Assembly (NCBI RefSeq): GCF_004135735.1
Contig: NZ_CP012670.1
Coordinates: 5,472,501-5,536,500, forward strand
DNA length: 64,000 nucleotides
Reading direction: 5' to 3'
From: Sorangium cellulosum
GTDB taxonomy: Bacteria > Myxococcota_A > Polyangia > Polyangiales > Polyangiaceae
Shown here in pieces: positions 23,940-36,076 of this stretch (within the stretch, counting starts at the first letter, position 1; every line of letters begins with the position of its first letter). The notes under the pieces were generated by a model. The model did not search any database and had not been told where the DNA came from. It saw only the letters and a program-made list of their open reading frames with translations. Position numbers and translations under genes: made by a program.

Positions 23940-25453
23940 ATGACGCGGCACGGCGCCTGGCTCGCGCGCGTATCTTTCGAGATCCACGGAGAGACTCAGC
24001 GTCGGCTGGTGCGCCGGCGGGCCACATCCTGCGCGCTGCTGGTGGCGCTGGCGGCGCTCGTGGCGTTGCTCGCGCCCGTCCGGGCAGCAGGCGCCGCGTT
24101 CGAGGTCAGCGACGCGAGCTGGGAAGGCTGCTCGGAGCTCCTCGAGATCGCGCGGGCCGAGCTCGGGGTCGCCAGGGTCCACCCCGTCGCTGTGCTCGAC
24201 TGGAGCCAGGTCGGCCCCGAGGACGGCATCCTCGCGCTCCATCCGCAGCAGGCGCTCGACGCCGACGAGTCCACCGCGTTCATGAAGGCCGGCGGCCGGC
24301 TGGCGATCGTGGACGACTTCGGCCGCGGCGACGACACGCTCCGGCGGTTCCAGATCGAGCGCATCCCGACCCCGGCTCGGCCGGTCGCCGCGCTCCGGAA
24401 CCGGCCCGCCCTCGCCATCGCCGAGCCCGTCGTCGACATCGTCGGCGGTCACGCCATCGGGCCGCACCCAGTCGTCAGCCACGTGCAGCGGCTCGTCACG
24501 AACCACGCGACCGGCCTGAAGCACCCGAACCTCTCGCCCGTGCTGCGGATCCGCGCCATCAGCGAGCCGGACGTGATCGTCGCGGTCGCCGGGCAGGTGG
24601 GCAAGGGCCGGCTCTTCGCGATGGGGGATCCGTCGTCGCTCATGAACATGATGCTCCGGTACCCGGGCAACCGCGCCTTCGCCGTCGGCCTGGCCCGCTA
24701 CCTGGTCGATGAGGACGGGGCGGAGCCGCGCCGGGGGCGGCTGTACATCGTCGCGAACCGGTTCGAGGAGGAGAGCTCGTTCGGCGGCGAGACGTCGCTC
24801 CGCAAGGACATCGACGCGCAGGTCAAGGCGCTCGCCGAGGCCGTCGAAGACGCTCGCCGCGACGGGCTGCCCGGCGGCGCCCTCCTCGCCCTCGCGGCCG
24901 CCGCCGGCCTGGGCCTCGCGATCTGGATCGCGCGCGCGTCGGCCCGGCCCTACCGGAGCCCGCTCCCTCGATACGCCCGCCCGACGCCGCTCGTGGCGCA
25001 GGGAGGGGCCGCCGGGCGCTTCGCTGTCCTGGCCGCCCCCTCCTCCCCGCGTGGGCTCGCGTTCCTCGAGCTGAAGAGCGCCCTGCTCGAGGCGCTCGCG
25101 CTGCGGTTCGGCCTCGAGGCCAACCCGGCGCCGGACGCGGTCGCGCGCCTCGTCGCGCGAGAGGGATCTCTTGACGAACGAGCCCTCTCGGCATTCAAAG
25201 AGGTCCTGGCCACCATGTACCGAGTCGAAGCGTCCGTCGTCGCTGGCAAGCCGACGCACGTGTCCAGGCCCGCGCTCGTGCACGCCGCCGACGTCGTGCG
25301 CGGGGTCCTCGCCGCCTGCGGCGCTGACGGCCGCAAGCCGCCGCGGGGACCTCGCCCCGGCGCGCCGCTCGATCGTCCGGCGGCGCGCCCCGGCGGGCCG
25401 CCTCCGGAGCCGGACGCGAAGCTCGCAACAACCCCCTCTGACAAAGGCGCTCG

Positions 25454-25457
<4 letters not shown>
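23940..25457 (+). CDS. DUF4350 domain membrane protein
   Basis: A 505-residue protein counted from ATG 23940; ATG 23925 is equally possible because neither has a clear ribosome-binding site. A hydrophobic N-terminal segment (CALLVALAALVALLAPV) is a signal peptide or anchor. The central region, with LDWSQVGPEDGILALHPQ, GGRLAIVDDFGRGDDTLRRF and GKGRLFAMGDPSSLMNMML, is the GATase-like DUF4350 domain. A second span (LLALAAAAGLGLAIWIA) precedes a cytoplasmic helical tail. Such proteins are regularly encoded with a MoxR ATPase and a DUF58 protein, as here; the module is thought to assemble or regulate membrane complexes, but its role is not established. Confidence 0.82.
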
Positions 25458-26431
<974 letters not shown>

Positions 26432-26438
26432 ATCCCTC

Positions 26439-28115
26439 ATGCAGCTCTACCCCACCCGCACCGCCGCTCACATGGCCATCGCCGGGGTCGCGGTCATGGG
26501 CGCCGGGCTCATCGCGCGCGAGCCGGCGATCGTCGGCTGGGGTGGCGCGATCCTGGTCGCCATCGCGCTCGCCCGCAGCGTGACGCTGGTGTCGGTGGCC
26601 CGCATCCGCGCGGCCGGCTTCGAGATGCTCTGGGGCGGGGCGCGGCGGACCCTCCGGTCCGCGCGGGGAGGCACGGTGGAGATCGAGGCCGAGGTGCGCA
26701 ACCGCGACACGCTCGCGGCGCGGTACGTCAAGCTGCGGGCGATCGCCTCGTCGCAGCTCGACGTGCGCATCGAGCCGAGCCGCGGCGAGGTCTCTGCCTC
26801 AGGGCGGCTCAAGGTGAAGATCGTCGTACGGACCCCGCGCGTCGGCCAGCACGGCCTCCACGGGCTCGCGCTCGAGGTGCACGGCGCCCCGGGCCTGTTC
26901 GAGGTGCCCCTGACCTTCGCGAACCCGTACGGGATCGAGGTGCTCCCGCGCCCCTTCATGGCCTACCTCGCGCAGCCGCGCGGTGGACGCAGTCACCTCC
27001 TCGCGGCGTCCGGCCGGCCCGGACGCGCGCGCGGCGAAGGAGACGACCTGCGCGAGCTGCGCGAGCACCAGCCGGGGGACCCGTTCCGGAAAATCGCGTG
27101 GAAGGCGAGCGCGCGCCGGGGCACGCTGCTCGTGAGGGAGTTCGAGCGCGAGGAGCGGGACGTGGTGTGGATCCTCGTCGACGCGGCCGTGGAGCTCTGG
27201 GCGGGCCCGCTCGGCCGCGCGCCGCTCGATCTCATGATCGATGAGGCCGCATCCATCGCCACGCGTCACCTCGGGCGCGGCGATCGCGTGGGGCTCATCG
27301 TCCTGGCGTCCGGCCCCCGCGTGACGATCCCGCCCGAGCACGGCCCTGGACACGGCGAGAAGATCGCGCAAGCGCTGACGGTCGGGTGCGGCACGTACGA
27401 CGCCGAGCGGAGCGAGCTCGACGAGGCGGACGTCGCGGCGCGCGTCCTCGAGCACCTCAGGCCGCTCGACGCGCGGGGCCTCGCCGACCTGCGCCGCGGC
27501 GACCTCGACCGGCTGGCCGCGCGCGCCGAGTCGATGTGCGCGCGCGCGCCCTTCTCGGCGCCGGCGCCGCTCGGGCGCTCGCAGCGCGAGCGCACCCTGC
27601 GCCGTTACCTCGCGAGCTACGGCATCGAATCGCCCGCGCGCTCGGAGCCGGAGCGGCGGGATCCAGCCGGGATCATCGCGGAGTCGCTCACGCACATCGC
27701 GCGCGCGCGGCCGCGCGCGAGCCTGGTCTACGTCATCGCGCCGCCGCCCGCGGATGCGCAGCTGAGCCAGCTCGCGGAGGCGGCGCGCCGGCTCTCGCGG
27801 AAGGCCGTCCACCTGACGTGGACGCTCCCCGACGTCGAGGCAGGGCTCGCCCCGCCATGGGACGCCCCGCGGCCGCAAGAGAGCGGGGGCGACGAGGAGC
27901 CGGCGAGCCCCGCGCCGTCCGACGGGGCCTTCCAGGAGCTCGCGCCCATCGCGGCCGAGGCCGTGCTCCTCCGCGCGCGGGTGGCGCAGACGCGCCATGA
28001 GGCCGCGCTCCGGAAGGCGGGCGTGCGCGTCGTGCGGCTCCGCGCGAAGACGTCCGCCGCGCCGAGCGCGGCGGCGGCCGCGCCCCACGACGGGGCGCAT
28101 CCGTCGGGGGCCTGA
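26439..28115 (+). CDS. DUF58 domain protein
   Basis: A 558-residue protein. Two N-terminal hydrophobic segments (AHMAIAGVAVMGAGLIA and AIVGWGGAILVAIALARSV) anchor it in the membrane; a beta-rich region follows, then the DUF58 signature GDDLRELREHQPGDPFRKIAWKASARRGTLLVREFE (around residues 197-232). After that comes a von Willebrand A-like part (DVVWILVDAAVELWAG). The last 60 residues are Ala/Pro-rich and charged. It is the third gene of the DUF4350/MoxR/DUF58 operon and is followed 9 bases later by rsmA. Confidence 0.92.
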   Translation: MQLYPTRTAAHMAIAGVAVMGAGLIAREPAIVGWGGAILVAIALARSVTLVSVARIRAAGFEMLWGGARRTLRSARGGTVEIEAEVRNRDTLAARYVKLRAIASSQLDVRIEPSRGEVSASGRLKVKIVVRTPRVGQHGLHGLALEVHGAPGLFEVPLTFANPYGIEVLPRPFMAYLAQPRGGRSHLLAASGRPGRARGEGDDLRELREHQPGDPFRKIAWKASARRGTLLVREFEREERDVVWILVDAAVELWAGPLGRAPLDLMIDEAASIATRHLGRGDRVGLIVLASGPRVTIPPEHGPGHGEKIAQALTVGCGTYDAERSELDEADVAARVLEHLRPLDARGLADLRRGDLDRLAARAESMCARAPFSAPAPLGRSQRERTLRRYLASYGIESPARSEPERRDPAGIIAESLTHIARARPRASLVYVIAPPPADAQLSQLAEAARRLSRKAVHLTWTLPDVEAGLAPPWDAPRPQESGGDEEPASPAPSDGAFQELAPIAAEAVLLRARVAQTRHEAALRKAGVRVVRLRAKTSAAPSAAAAAPHDGAHPSGA

Positions 28116-28124
28116 GGGCGAACC

Positions 28125-28955
28125 ATGTCCATCGCAGAGCTTTTGCGCGCGCGCGGGTTGTCTCCCAAGAAAGGGTTCGGACAGAACTTCCTCGTCGACG
28201 TCGACGCGGCGCGCCGCATCGCCGAGGCAGCCACCACGCCCGCGGGCGGCGCGGTGCTCGAGATCGGCGCAGGCCTCGGCGCGCTCACGCGGCCGCTCCT
28301 GGAGCGCGCCGGTCACGTGGTCGCCGTCGAGCGCGATCGTGACCTCGTCCCGATCCTCCGCGAGCAGCTCGCTGGCCCGATCCAGGAAGGCCGGTTGACC
28401 CTGCTCGAGGCGGACGCGGCGCAGGTCGACTGGTGCGCCTCGCTCGCCGGCCTGGAGCGCCCCCACGTGGTGGCCGGCAACCTCCCGTACCAGCTCACGG
28501 GGCGCCTCCTCGAGCAGGCGACCACGGTCGCGCATCAGATCGATCGCGCGGTGTTCATGGTGCAGCTCGAGGTCGCGGAGCGCCTCACCGCGGCGCCGGG
28601 GAGCGGCGACTACGGCGCGCTCTCGGTCTTCGTGCAGGCCGCGTTCGATGTGCGCCGCCTCTTGACCGCGCGCGCCGGCGCCTTCTATCCGCGGCCCGAG
28701 GTGGACTCCGCCGTCGTCGTCCTGACGCCGTGGCGCCCGCGGCGCGCCGAGGAGACGGACGCCTTCCGCGCCGCCGTGCGCGCCGCCTTCTCGGCCCGCC
28801 GCAAGACGCTCCGGAACGCATGGAAGAACCTCTACGGCTGGTCGCCCGAGGAGCTCGAGCGCCGCGCCAGGGACGCCGGCATCTCGCTCGACGCGCGAGG
28901 CGAGACGCTCGGCGTCGAGGCGTTCGCGCGCATCGCCAGCCTCAGAGACCGCTGA
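28125..28955 (+). CDS. rsmA: 16S rRNA dimethyladenosine transferase
   Basis: A 276-residue KsgA/RsmA enzyme that dimethylates two adjacent adenines at the 3' end of 16S rRNA. The N-terminus has KKGFGQNFLVD, SAM motif I is EIGAGLGALTRPLLE (residues 46-60), and the catalytic motif is NLPYQLTGRLL (around 120). The C-terminal helical domain, including FSARRKTLRNAWKNL, is normal. It is linked to the DUF58 gene by a 9-base gap and may be read from the same operon. Confidence 0.96.
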   Translation: MSIAELLRARGLSPKKGFGQNFLVDVDAARRIAEAATTPAGGAVLEIGAGLGALTRPLLERAGHVVAVERDRDLVPILREQLAGPIQEGRLTLLEADAAQVDWCASLAGLERPHVVAGNLPYQLTGRLLEQATTVAHQIDRAVFMVQLEVAERLTAAPGSGDYGALSVFVQAAFDVRRLLTARAGAFYPRPEVDSAVVVLTPWRPRRAEETDAFRAAVRAAFSARRKTLRNAWKNLYGWSPEELERRARDAGISLDARGETLGVEAFARIASLRDR

Positions 28956-28969
28956 CCGAACGACGCGCT

Positions 28970-28990
28970 GGCGCCCCGCGCGAGGGCGCC
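28970..28990 (+). terminator. Hairpin after rsmA, possible terminator
   Basis: Perfect 7-bp arms GGCGCCC (28970-28976) and GGGCGCC (28984-28990) enclose a 7-base loop, 15 bases after the rsmA stop. There is no clear run of T after it, so termination is plausible but not certain. Confidence 0.45.
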
Positions 28991-29089
28991 GGGCGCCTCC
29001 TTGCAGGTTGCGCCGGCGTGCGACCAGCGCCAAGGATCCGCCGCGTTCGGGATCAAATCCCGCCCCACCGGCACGACGGCGCGCCTCTC

Positions 29090-29169
29090 CCGCCGCGAAG
29101 CGGCGGCCGGAGAGCCCGGCCGGATTTCTGGCTCGCGGCACTAGTCGGACGCGCAGGTCCGTGCTAGTG
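29090..29169 (+). promoter_or_regulatory. Structured leader upstream of atpD (three hairpins)
   Basis: Three successive hairpins precede atpD. The first is CCGCCGC-GAA-GCGGCGG (29090-29106). The second uses GGCCGG and CCGGCC (29105-29121), overlapping the end of the first, so the two may be mutually exclusive. The third and largest has arms CACTAG (29139-29144) with CTAGTG (29164-29169) and CGGAC (29146-29150) with GTCCG (29157-29161), giving 11 pairs around a 6-base loop with a one-by-two bulge. It ends 45 bases before the atpD start. The structure could act as attenuator, operator or mRNA-stability element. Confidence 0.6.
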
Positions 29170-29214
29170 GGCCGCGCGACTCGTCAAAGCTCGTACGAGG
29201 AGGGCTCCCGCTCC

Positions 29215-30639
29215 ATGGTTGTTGGAAAGATCACCCAGGTCATCGGACCGGTCGTCGACGTCGATTTCCCGCCGGGCCAGCTGCCCAAGATTCTGAACGC
29301 GCTCAAGGTGAGCAACCCGAGCATCTCGGCTGAGCCCGACAACCTGGTGCTCGAGGTCGCTCAGCACCTGGGCGAGTCGACGGTGCGCACCATCGCGATG
29401 GACTCCACCGACGGCCTCGTACGCGGGATGGACGTCCGCGACACGGGCAACCCCATCATGGTGCCGGTCGGCAACGAGTGCCTCGGCCGGATCATGAACG
29501 TCGTCGGCGCGCCGGTCGACGAGGCCGGCCCCGTTCACGCCAAGAAGACCGCGCCGATCCACCGGGAGCCTCCCCCGTTCATCGAGCAGTCGACCAAGGT
29601 CGAGGTCTTCGAGACGGGCATCAAGGTCATCGACCTGATCGCCCCCTACCGAAAGGGCGGCAAGATCGGCCTCTTCGGCGGCGCCGGCGTCGGCAAGACG
29701 GTGCTCATCCTGGAGCTCATCAACAACGTCGCGAAGGCGCACGGCGGCGTGTCGGTCTTCGCCGGCGTCGGCGAGCGGACGCGCGAGGGCAACGATCTCT
29801 TCCTGGAGATGAGCGAGTCGAAGCTCGCCGACGGCAGCCCCGTCATCTCCAAGGCCGCGCTGATCTACGGCCAGATGAACGAGCCCCCGGGCGCTCGCGC
29901 CCGCGTCGCGCTCTCGGCCCTCACCGTGGCCGAGCACTTCCGCGACGAGGAGGGCCAGGACGTGCTCCTGTTCGTCGACAACATCTTCCGGTTCACCCAG
30001 GCGGGCTCCGAGGTGAGCGCGCTCCTCGGCCGCATCCCGAGCGCCGTCGGGTACCAGCCGACGCTCTCGACGGAGATGGGCGCCTTCCAGGAGCGCATCA
30101 CCTCGACGACGAAGGGCTCCGTCACCAGCGTCCAGGCGATCTACGTCCCGGCCGACGATCTCACCGATCCCGCGCCGGCCACGGCGTTCGCCCACCTGGA
30201 CGCCACGACCGTGCTCTCGCGCGCGATCTCGGAGCTCGGCATCTACCCGGCCGTCGATCCGCTCGACTCGAACTCGACGATGCTCGATCCCCAGATCGTC
30301 GGCGAGAAGCACTACTCCGTGGCGCGACGCGTGCAGCAGACGCTGCAGCGCTACAAGGACCTCCAGGACATCATCGCCATCCTCGGCATGGACGAGCTCA
30401 GCGAGGACGACAAGCTCGTCGTCTCGCGCGCCCGCAAGATCCAGAAGTTCCTGTCGCAGCCGTTCTTCGTCGCGGCGCAGTTCACCGGGCTCGAGGGCAA
30501 GCTCGTCCCGCTCAAGGACACGATCGCGGGCTTCGAAGAGATCCTCGACGGCAAGCTCGACCACATCGCGGAGCAGGATTTCTATCTGGTGGGCGGCATC
30601 GACGAGGTGAAGGCTCGAGCGTCGCAGAAGGCGGCCTGA
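29215..30639 (+). CDS. atpD: ATP synthase F1 subunit beta
   Basis: A 474-residue catalytic subunit of the F1Fo ATP synthase. The P-loop GGAGVGKT is at residues 155-162, followed by GERTREGNDLF (catalytic Glu region), the Walker B segment VLLFVDNIFRFTQAG, the GRIPSAVGYQPTLSTEMG loop and the DELSEDDKLVVSRARKIQKFLSQPF region with the DELSEED-like motif. The ATG at 29215 gives the canonical start MVVGKITQVIGPVVDVDF. Only atpC follows; the genes for alpha, gamma, delta and Fo subunits are not in this window, so the ATP synthase genes are split in this genome. The leader is strongly structured. Confidence 0.98.
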   Translation: MVVGKITQVIGPVVDVDFPPGQLPKILNALKVSNPSISAEPDNLVLEVAQHLGESTVRTIAMDSTDGLVRGMDVRDTGNPIMVPVGNECLGRIMNVVGAPVDEAGPVHAKKTAPIHREPPPFIEQSTKVEVFETGIKVIDLIAPYRKGGKIGLFGGAGVGKTVLILELINNVAKAHGGVSVFAGVGERTREGNDLFLEMSESKLADGSPVISKAALIYGQMNEPPGARARVALSALTVAEHFRDEEGQDVLLFVDNIFRFTQAGSEVSALLGRIPSAVGYQPTLSTEMGAFQERITSTTKGSVTSVQAIYVPADDLTDPAPATAFAHLDATTVLSRAISELGIYPAVDPLDSNSTMLDPQIVGEKHYSVARRVQQTLQRYKDLQDIIAILGMDELSEDDKLVVSRARKIQKFLSQPFFVAAQFTGLEGKLVPLKDTIAGFEEILDGKLDHIAEQDFYLVGGIDEVKARASQKAA

Positions 30640-30646
30640 CGCAGCC

Positions 30647-31204
30647 ATGGCCGAAACAATCCTTCTCGAGATCGTGACGCCGACGGGCGTCGCGCTGCGC
30701 GAGCAGGTCACCGACGTGACCGCGCCGAGCGTCGCCGGCGAGTTCGGCGTGCTCCCGGGTCACCTCCCGCTGCTCGCCGCCCTGCGCACGGGCCTCGTGA
30801 CCTACCACCAGAACGGCCAGGAGCACCGCCTGGCCGTCCACCACGGCTTCGTCGAGGTCGCCCACGACACCGCGCTGCTGCTCACGGAGCGCTTCGCGAC
30901 GAAGGAAGACGTCGATGTCGTGAGGGTGCGCCGCCGGCTCAAGGAGGTCGACGCTGAGCTCGACCACTGGCAGGGCGACCTGACCGACCCGCGCCGCCGA
31001 GAGCTCATCGAAGAGGAGCAGTGGCTCGCCACCGAGCTCGAGCTCATCGGCGACCCGCCTCCGCCGATGGTCCGCGAGGACACGCGGTTCCTCGTCGATC
31101 ACGCCGAGGCGCCGTCCCTCGAAGAGATGGTCGAGGGGTCCCAGCCCGACGAGAGCCTCACAGACCACAAGAAGCCCGGCTCTCCGTTCCCCGACCCGAA
31201 GTGA
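30647..31204 (+). CDS. atpC: ATP synthase F1 subunit epsilon, with C-terminal extension
   Basis: A 185-residue epsilon subunit. The N-terminal beta-sandwich (ILLEIVTPTGVALREQVTDVTAPSVAGEFGVLPGHLPLLAAL) is standard, followed by the helical region. Usual epsilon subunits have 130-140 residues; here about 45 extra residues (ending TDHKKPGSPFPDPK) follow, acidic and Pro-rich. The normal C-terminal helices inhibit the enzyme by contacting beta, so the extension may alter this. It is seven bases downstream of atpD. Confidence 0.93.
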   Translation: MAETILLEIVTPTGVALREQVTDVTAPSVAGEFGVLPGHLPLLAALRTGLVTYHQNGQEHRLAVHHGFVEVAHDTALLLTERFATKEDVDVVRVRRRLKEVDAELDHWQGDLTDPRRRELIEEEQWLATELELIGDPPPPMVREDTRFLVDHAEAPSLEEMVEGSQPDESLTDHKKPGSPFPDPK

Positions 31205-31399
31205 CGTCCCCGGCGGCTACCGCCTTGCGCGCACGGCCGTCGCACAGGACACTGTCCTCCACGCAGACCGCGAGGGGCTGGGGGGGTTCCCGCCTCGCGA
31301 GCTGCCTGCATCACCCGGCGCTGGCGCAACCGGCGCCACGCCGTTCACGTCCACCCGTCATCTGTGGGCCCCGCGGGTACGGGGCCCCCAAGGCAGCCC

Positions 31400-33334
31400 A
31401 TGATCTCTCCGGAGACGATCGCGCTCGTGAAAGAGCGCACGGATCTCGTAGCGCTCATCGGCGAAAGCGTGCGGCTCACGCGCCGCGGGCACTCCTTCAC
31501 GGGGCTCTGCCCCTTCCACAAGGAAAAGACGCCGAGCTTCCACGTGAACCCGAACCGCGGGTTCTATCACTGCTTCGGCTGCAAGGAGACCGGCAGCGCC
31601 ATCGACTTCGTGATGAAGCTCGAGGGCAGGACGTTCGCCGAGGCGGTGCGCGCGCTCGCCGAGCGCGCCGGGATCGAGGTGGAGGAGTCGCTGACCGAGC
31701 TCGAGCGGCGGGAGGCGCACGCGGCGCGCAAGTCGAAGGACGACCTCTACGCCGTCAACCACCTCGCCGCGACGTTCTTCGAGCACAGCCTCCGCGGCGG
31801 CCCGAGCGGCGGCCACCATCCGCTCGCGCGCTACGCCCACGAGGAGCTCGGGCGGCGCGGTCTACCGCTCGGCGACGGCGGGGCCGTGGACCCGATCTCC
31901 GACGCTCTCCAGGCGTTCCGGATCGGCTATGCCCCGTTCGGCTGGGACGCGCTCGCCACGTACCTGCGGCAGCAAGGCGTCTCCCCGGTCCTCGCGGAGC
32001 GCGTCGGCTTGCTGGTGCCGCGCTCGTCGGGGAGCGGCCACTACGATCGCTTCCGGCACCGGCTCATGTTCGCGGTGACGGACGTGATGGGCCGGGTGAT
32101 CGCGTTCAGCGGTCGCGCGCTCCCCGATCCGAGCCCCGCGGAGCTGTCGTCGCTCGGAATCACCGGTCCGGCGCCGCAGGGCGACGGCGCGCCGGCGAAG
32201 TACATCAACAGCCCCGAGTCGCCGATCTACACGAAGGGGGAGCACCTCTTCGGGCTGTACCAGGCGCGCCAGGCGATCCGGCAGCGCGGCGAAGCGATCC
32301 TCGTGGAAGGCAACTTCGACGTGGTCGCGCTCCACGCGCGCGGCATCGGCCACGCGATCGCTCCGCTCGGAACCGCGTTCACCCCCGGGCAGGCCAAGCT
32401 GATCAAGCGCTTCGCGCCCGCGGTCGTGCTGCTCTTCGACGGCGACGCGGCCGGCAAGAAGGCCACGCGCGCGGCGCGCGTCCCGTGCCGCGAGGCGGGG
32501 CTCGGCGCGCGCGTCGCCACGCTGCCCGCCGGCGTCGATCCGGACGATCTGGCGCGCGAAAGGGGCGCCGAGTCGGTCCTCAAGTTGGTGAACGGTGCGA
32601 CGAACCTCCTGCAGCATCTGATAAACGAGGAGCTCGATATCGACAGGTTCAAGACGGCCACGCTGACCGAGCAGCACGCGCGCGCTCGCGCCGTAGCAGA
32701 GCTCCTCCGCACCGAGTCAGATCCCGACCTGCGTCTGATGGCTTCAACCTATGCCGACCAGCTGGCCTCGAAGCTCCTCATCAACGGGCAGCCGATGAGC
32801 GATCTAGCTCACCTTACCCGTATGCTCGTGAGCGCTACGTCCCAGACGCCGACGCGACCGCTGCGCTGCTCGGAGTCCACCGAGAGCTATGAGCGAGCAA
32901 GATCGAGGGAGCGAACAAAAGAGATCGGACTAGAAATGTTAGGATCCCTGCTCGATTTTCCAGAATTACTGCACGATCCCGATGCGGAAGCGGTCCTGGA
33001 ATGTCTGGAAGGCGAGGTCGCCCTGGCAGTTGCCGCGGCGCGTCACAATTTCACATTTGAAATGGGTCTTGCCGCCAGCGAATTTCTTGCGCAAGTCCCG
33101 GCTCCGATCCATTCATTCGCGGCTGGACGGCTGGTCTCGCCTGTCTTCGAAGCGGCCTCGACGGCCAAGGCGACGCTCTTGGAAAATTCGCAAAAGTTGA
33201 GCAGGCAAGCCCTCGCACGACAGAAGGCAGCCGTCATGAGCCAGCTTCAGAAGAGCACGGTCGACCCCGATGCTGAAAACGCTTTGCTGCGCGAACTATT
33301 CCAACGGAGAGCGGGGGGGCTCGGTCTTCCTTGA
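31400..33334 (+). CDS. dnaG: DNA primase
   Basis: A 644-residue primase that makes RNA primers for replication. The CHC2 zinc finger uses Cys37, His40, Cys58 and Cys61 (GLCPFH...YHCFGC). The TOPRIM core has VEGNFDVVALHARG and VVLLFDGDAAGKKA. The ATG at 31400 starts MISPETIALVKERTDLV, the family N-terminus; an upstream in-frame start would add 12 residues without similarity. The C-terminal third (from about 32590, the helicase-binding part) has visibly lower GC and different codon choice from the first two thirds. It is followed by rpoD, as in the classic macromolecular-synthesis operon, but rpsU is absent upstream. Confidence 0.96.
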   Translation: MISPETIALVKERTDLVALIGESVRLTRRGHSFTGLCPFHKEKTPSFHVNPNRGFYHCFGCKETGSAIDFVMKLEGRTFAEAVRALAERAGIEVEESLTELERREAHAARKSKDDLYAVNHLAATFFEHSLRGGPSGGHHPLARYAHEELGRRGLPLGDGGAVDPISDALQAFRIGYAPFGWDALATYLRQQGVSPVLAERVGLLVPRSSGSGHYDRFRHRLMFAVTDVMGRVIAFSGRALPDPSPAELSSLGITGPAPQGDGAPAKYINSPESPIYTKGEHLFGLYQARQAIRQRGEAILVEGNFDVVALHARGIGHAIAPLGTAFTPGQAKLIKRFAPAVVLLFDGDAAGKKATRAARVPCREAGLGARVATLPAGVDPDDLARERGAESVLKLVNGATNLLQHLINEELDIDRFKTATLTEQHARARAVAELLRTESDPDLRLMASTYADQLASKLLINGQPMSDLAHLTRMLVSATSQTPTRPLRCSESTESYERARSRERTKEIGLEMLGSLLDFPELLHDPDAEAVLECLEGEVALAVAAARHNFTFEMGLAASEFLAQVPAPIHSFAAGRLVSPVFEAASTAKATLLENSQKLSRQALARQKAAVMSQLQKSTVDPDAENALLRELFQRRAGGLGLP

Positions 33335-33452
33335 TGCGTTCCGGGACGCTCCTCCGTGGCGGCCCGACGGGCGTGATCCCTAAAGTGAGTCGGAATCATT
33401 TGGTGTCTTGTCGGTCGCGGCGAGCGGATCGCCGTAAGTGGAGCATGAGGTA

Positions 33453-35372
<1,920 letters not shown>

Positions 35373-35374
35373 TC

Positions 35375-35809
35375 GTGGGCTCGCCTGCTCGGCAACCGAA
35401 GGCCGGCCGCGCGAGCAGCGCGCGCAGCCGGCTCTCCGCTGGCGCGCCACGCGGTCGCGCGGAGAGCGGCTCGCTTGCCGAGCAGTACGCCGCCGCGCTC
35501 CTCCTCGGGGTCACCGGCGCGCTGCTCTGCGCCGGGTGCGGCAGGACCTTATCCGAGGACGACTGCCGCAGGGTCGGCGAGGCGATGCGCGCCGCGTGGG
35601 AGGCGGAGATGAAGCGGGTGGGCCCGGCGGACGCGGGCAGCTCGGGTCACGCCTCGGTGGTGCTGAGGAGCGAGGGCGAGAGGCTCTCCTCCGAGTGGAC
35701 GTCCGACTGCAAGAGAGAGCTCGCCGGGAGCGAGGTGAGCCCGGGCGAGCTCGACTGCCTAAGGCGCGCGAAGACACTCGATGAGATCCGCCAATGCGCT
35801 GCGCCATGA
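35375..35809 (+). CDS. Small Cys-containing lipoprotein
   Basis: A 144-residue protein started at GTG 35375, two bases after the rpoD stop. A long Arg/Ser/Ala-rich leader precedes the hydrophobic segment AAALLLGVTGALLCAGC, whose last Cys fits a lipobox. After it come three more cysteines (DDCRRVGEAM, SDCKREL, LDCLRRAKTLDEIRQC), suggesting disulfide bonds in the periplasm or at the outer membrane. The unusually long leader may mean an incorrectly chosen start, but no later in-frame start precedes the hydrophobic segment. Function unknown; tight spacing suggests read-through from rpoD. Confidence 0.65.
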   Translation: MGSPARQPKAGRASSARSRLSAGAPRGRAESGSLAEQYAAALLLGVTGALLCAGCGRTLSEDDCRRVGEAMRAAWEAEMKRVGPADAGSSGHASVVLRSEGERLSSEWTSDCKRELAGSEVSPGELDCLRRAKTLDEIRQCAAP

Positions 35810-36076
35810 ACGGCATCGAGGGCCTCAGGCGAGCGAGCCGGAGGCTTGCGGCAGCGGGTTCGACGCTCAGACGGCCAGATAGCGCCGCCGCGCACCCCGC
35901 CGCAGCAACCTCGGCGCAGGCCGCGTTCCCCCGGGCTGGCGCCGCTGCGGTCTCAACGCAGGCCACTCCCCTCGGGCAAGCGCAGCGTCGGCGTCAACGC
36001 ACGCCACGCTCCCCCGGCGGGCGCCGCGACGAGTTCAGCGCGGGCCATGCTCTTCCAAGCAGGCCGCCACAGCCGC

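Noticed and set aside
29040..29066. tRNA-like T-arm (CGGGATCAAATCCCG)
   Set aside because: The arm folds, but no matching acceptor, D or anticodon arms are found within 80 bases.
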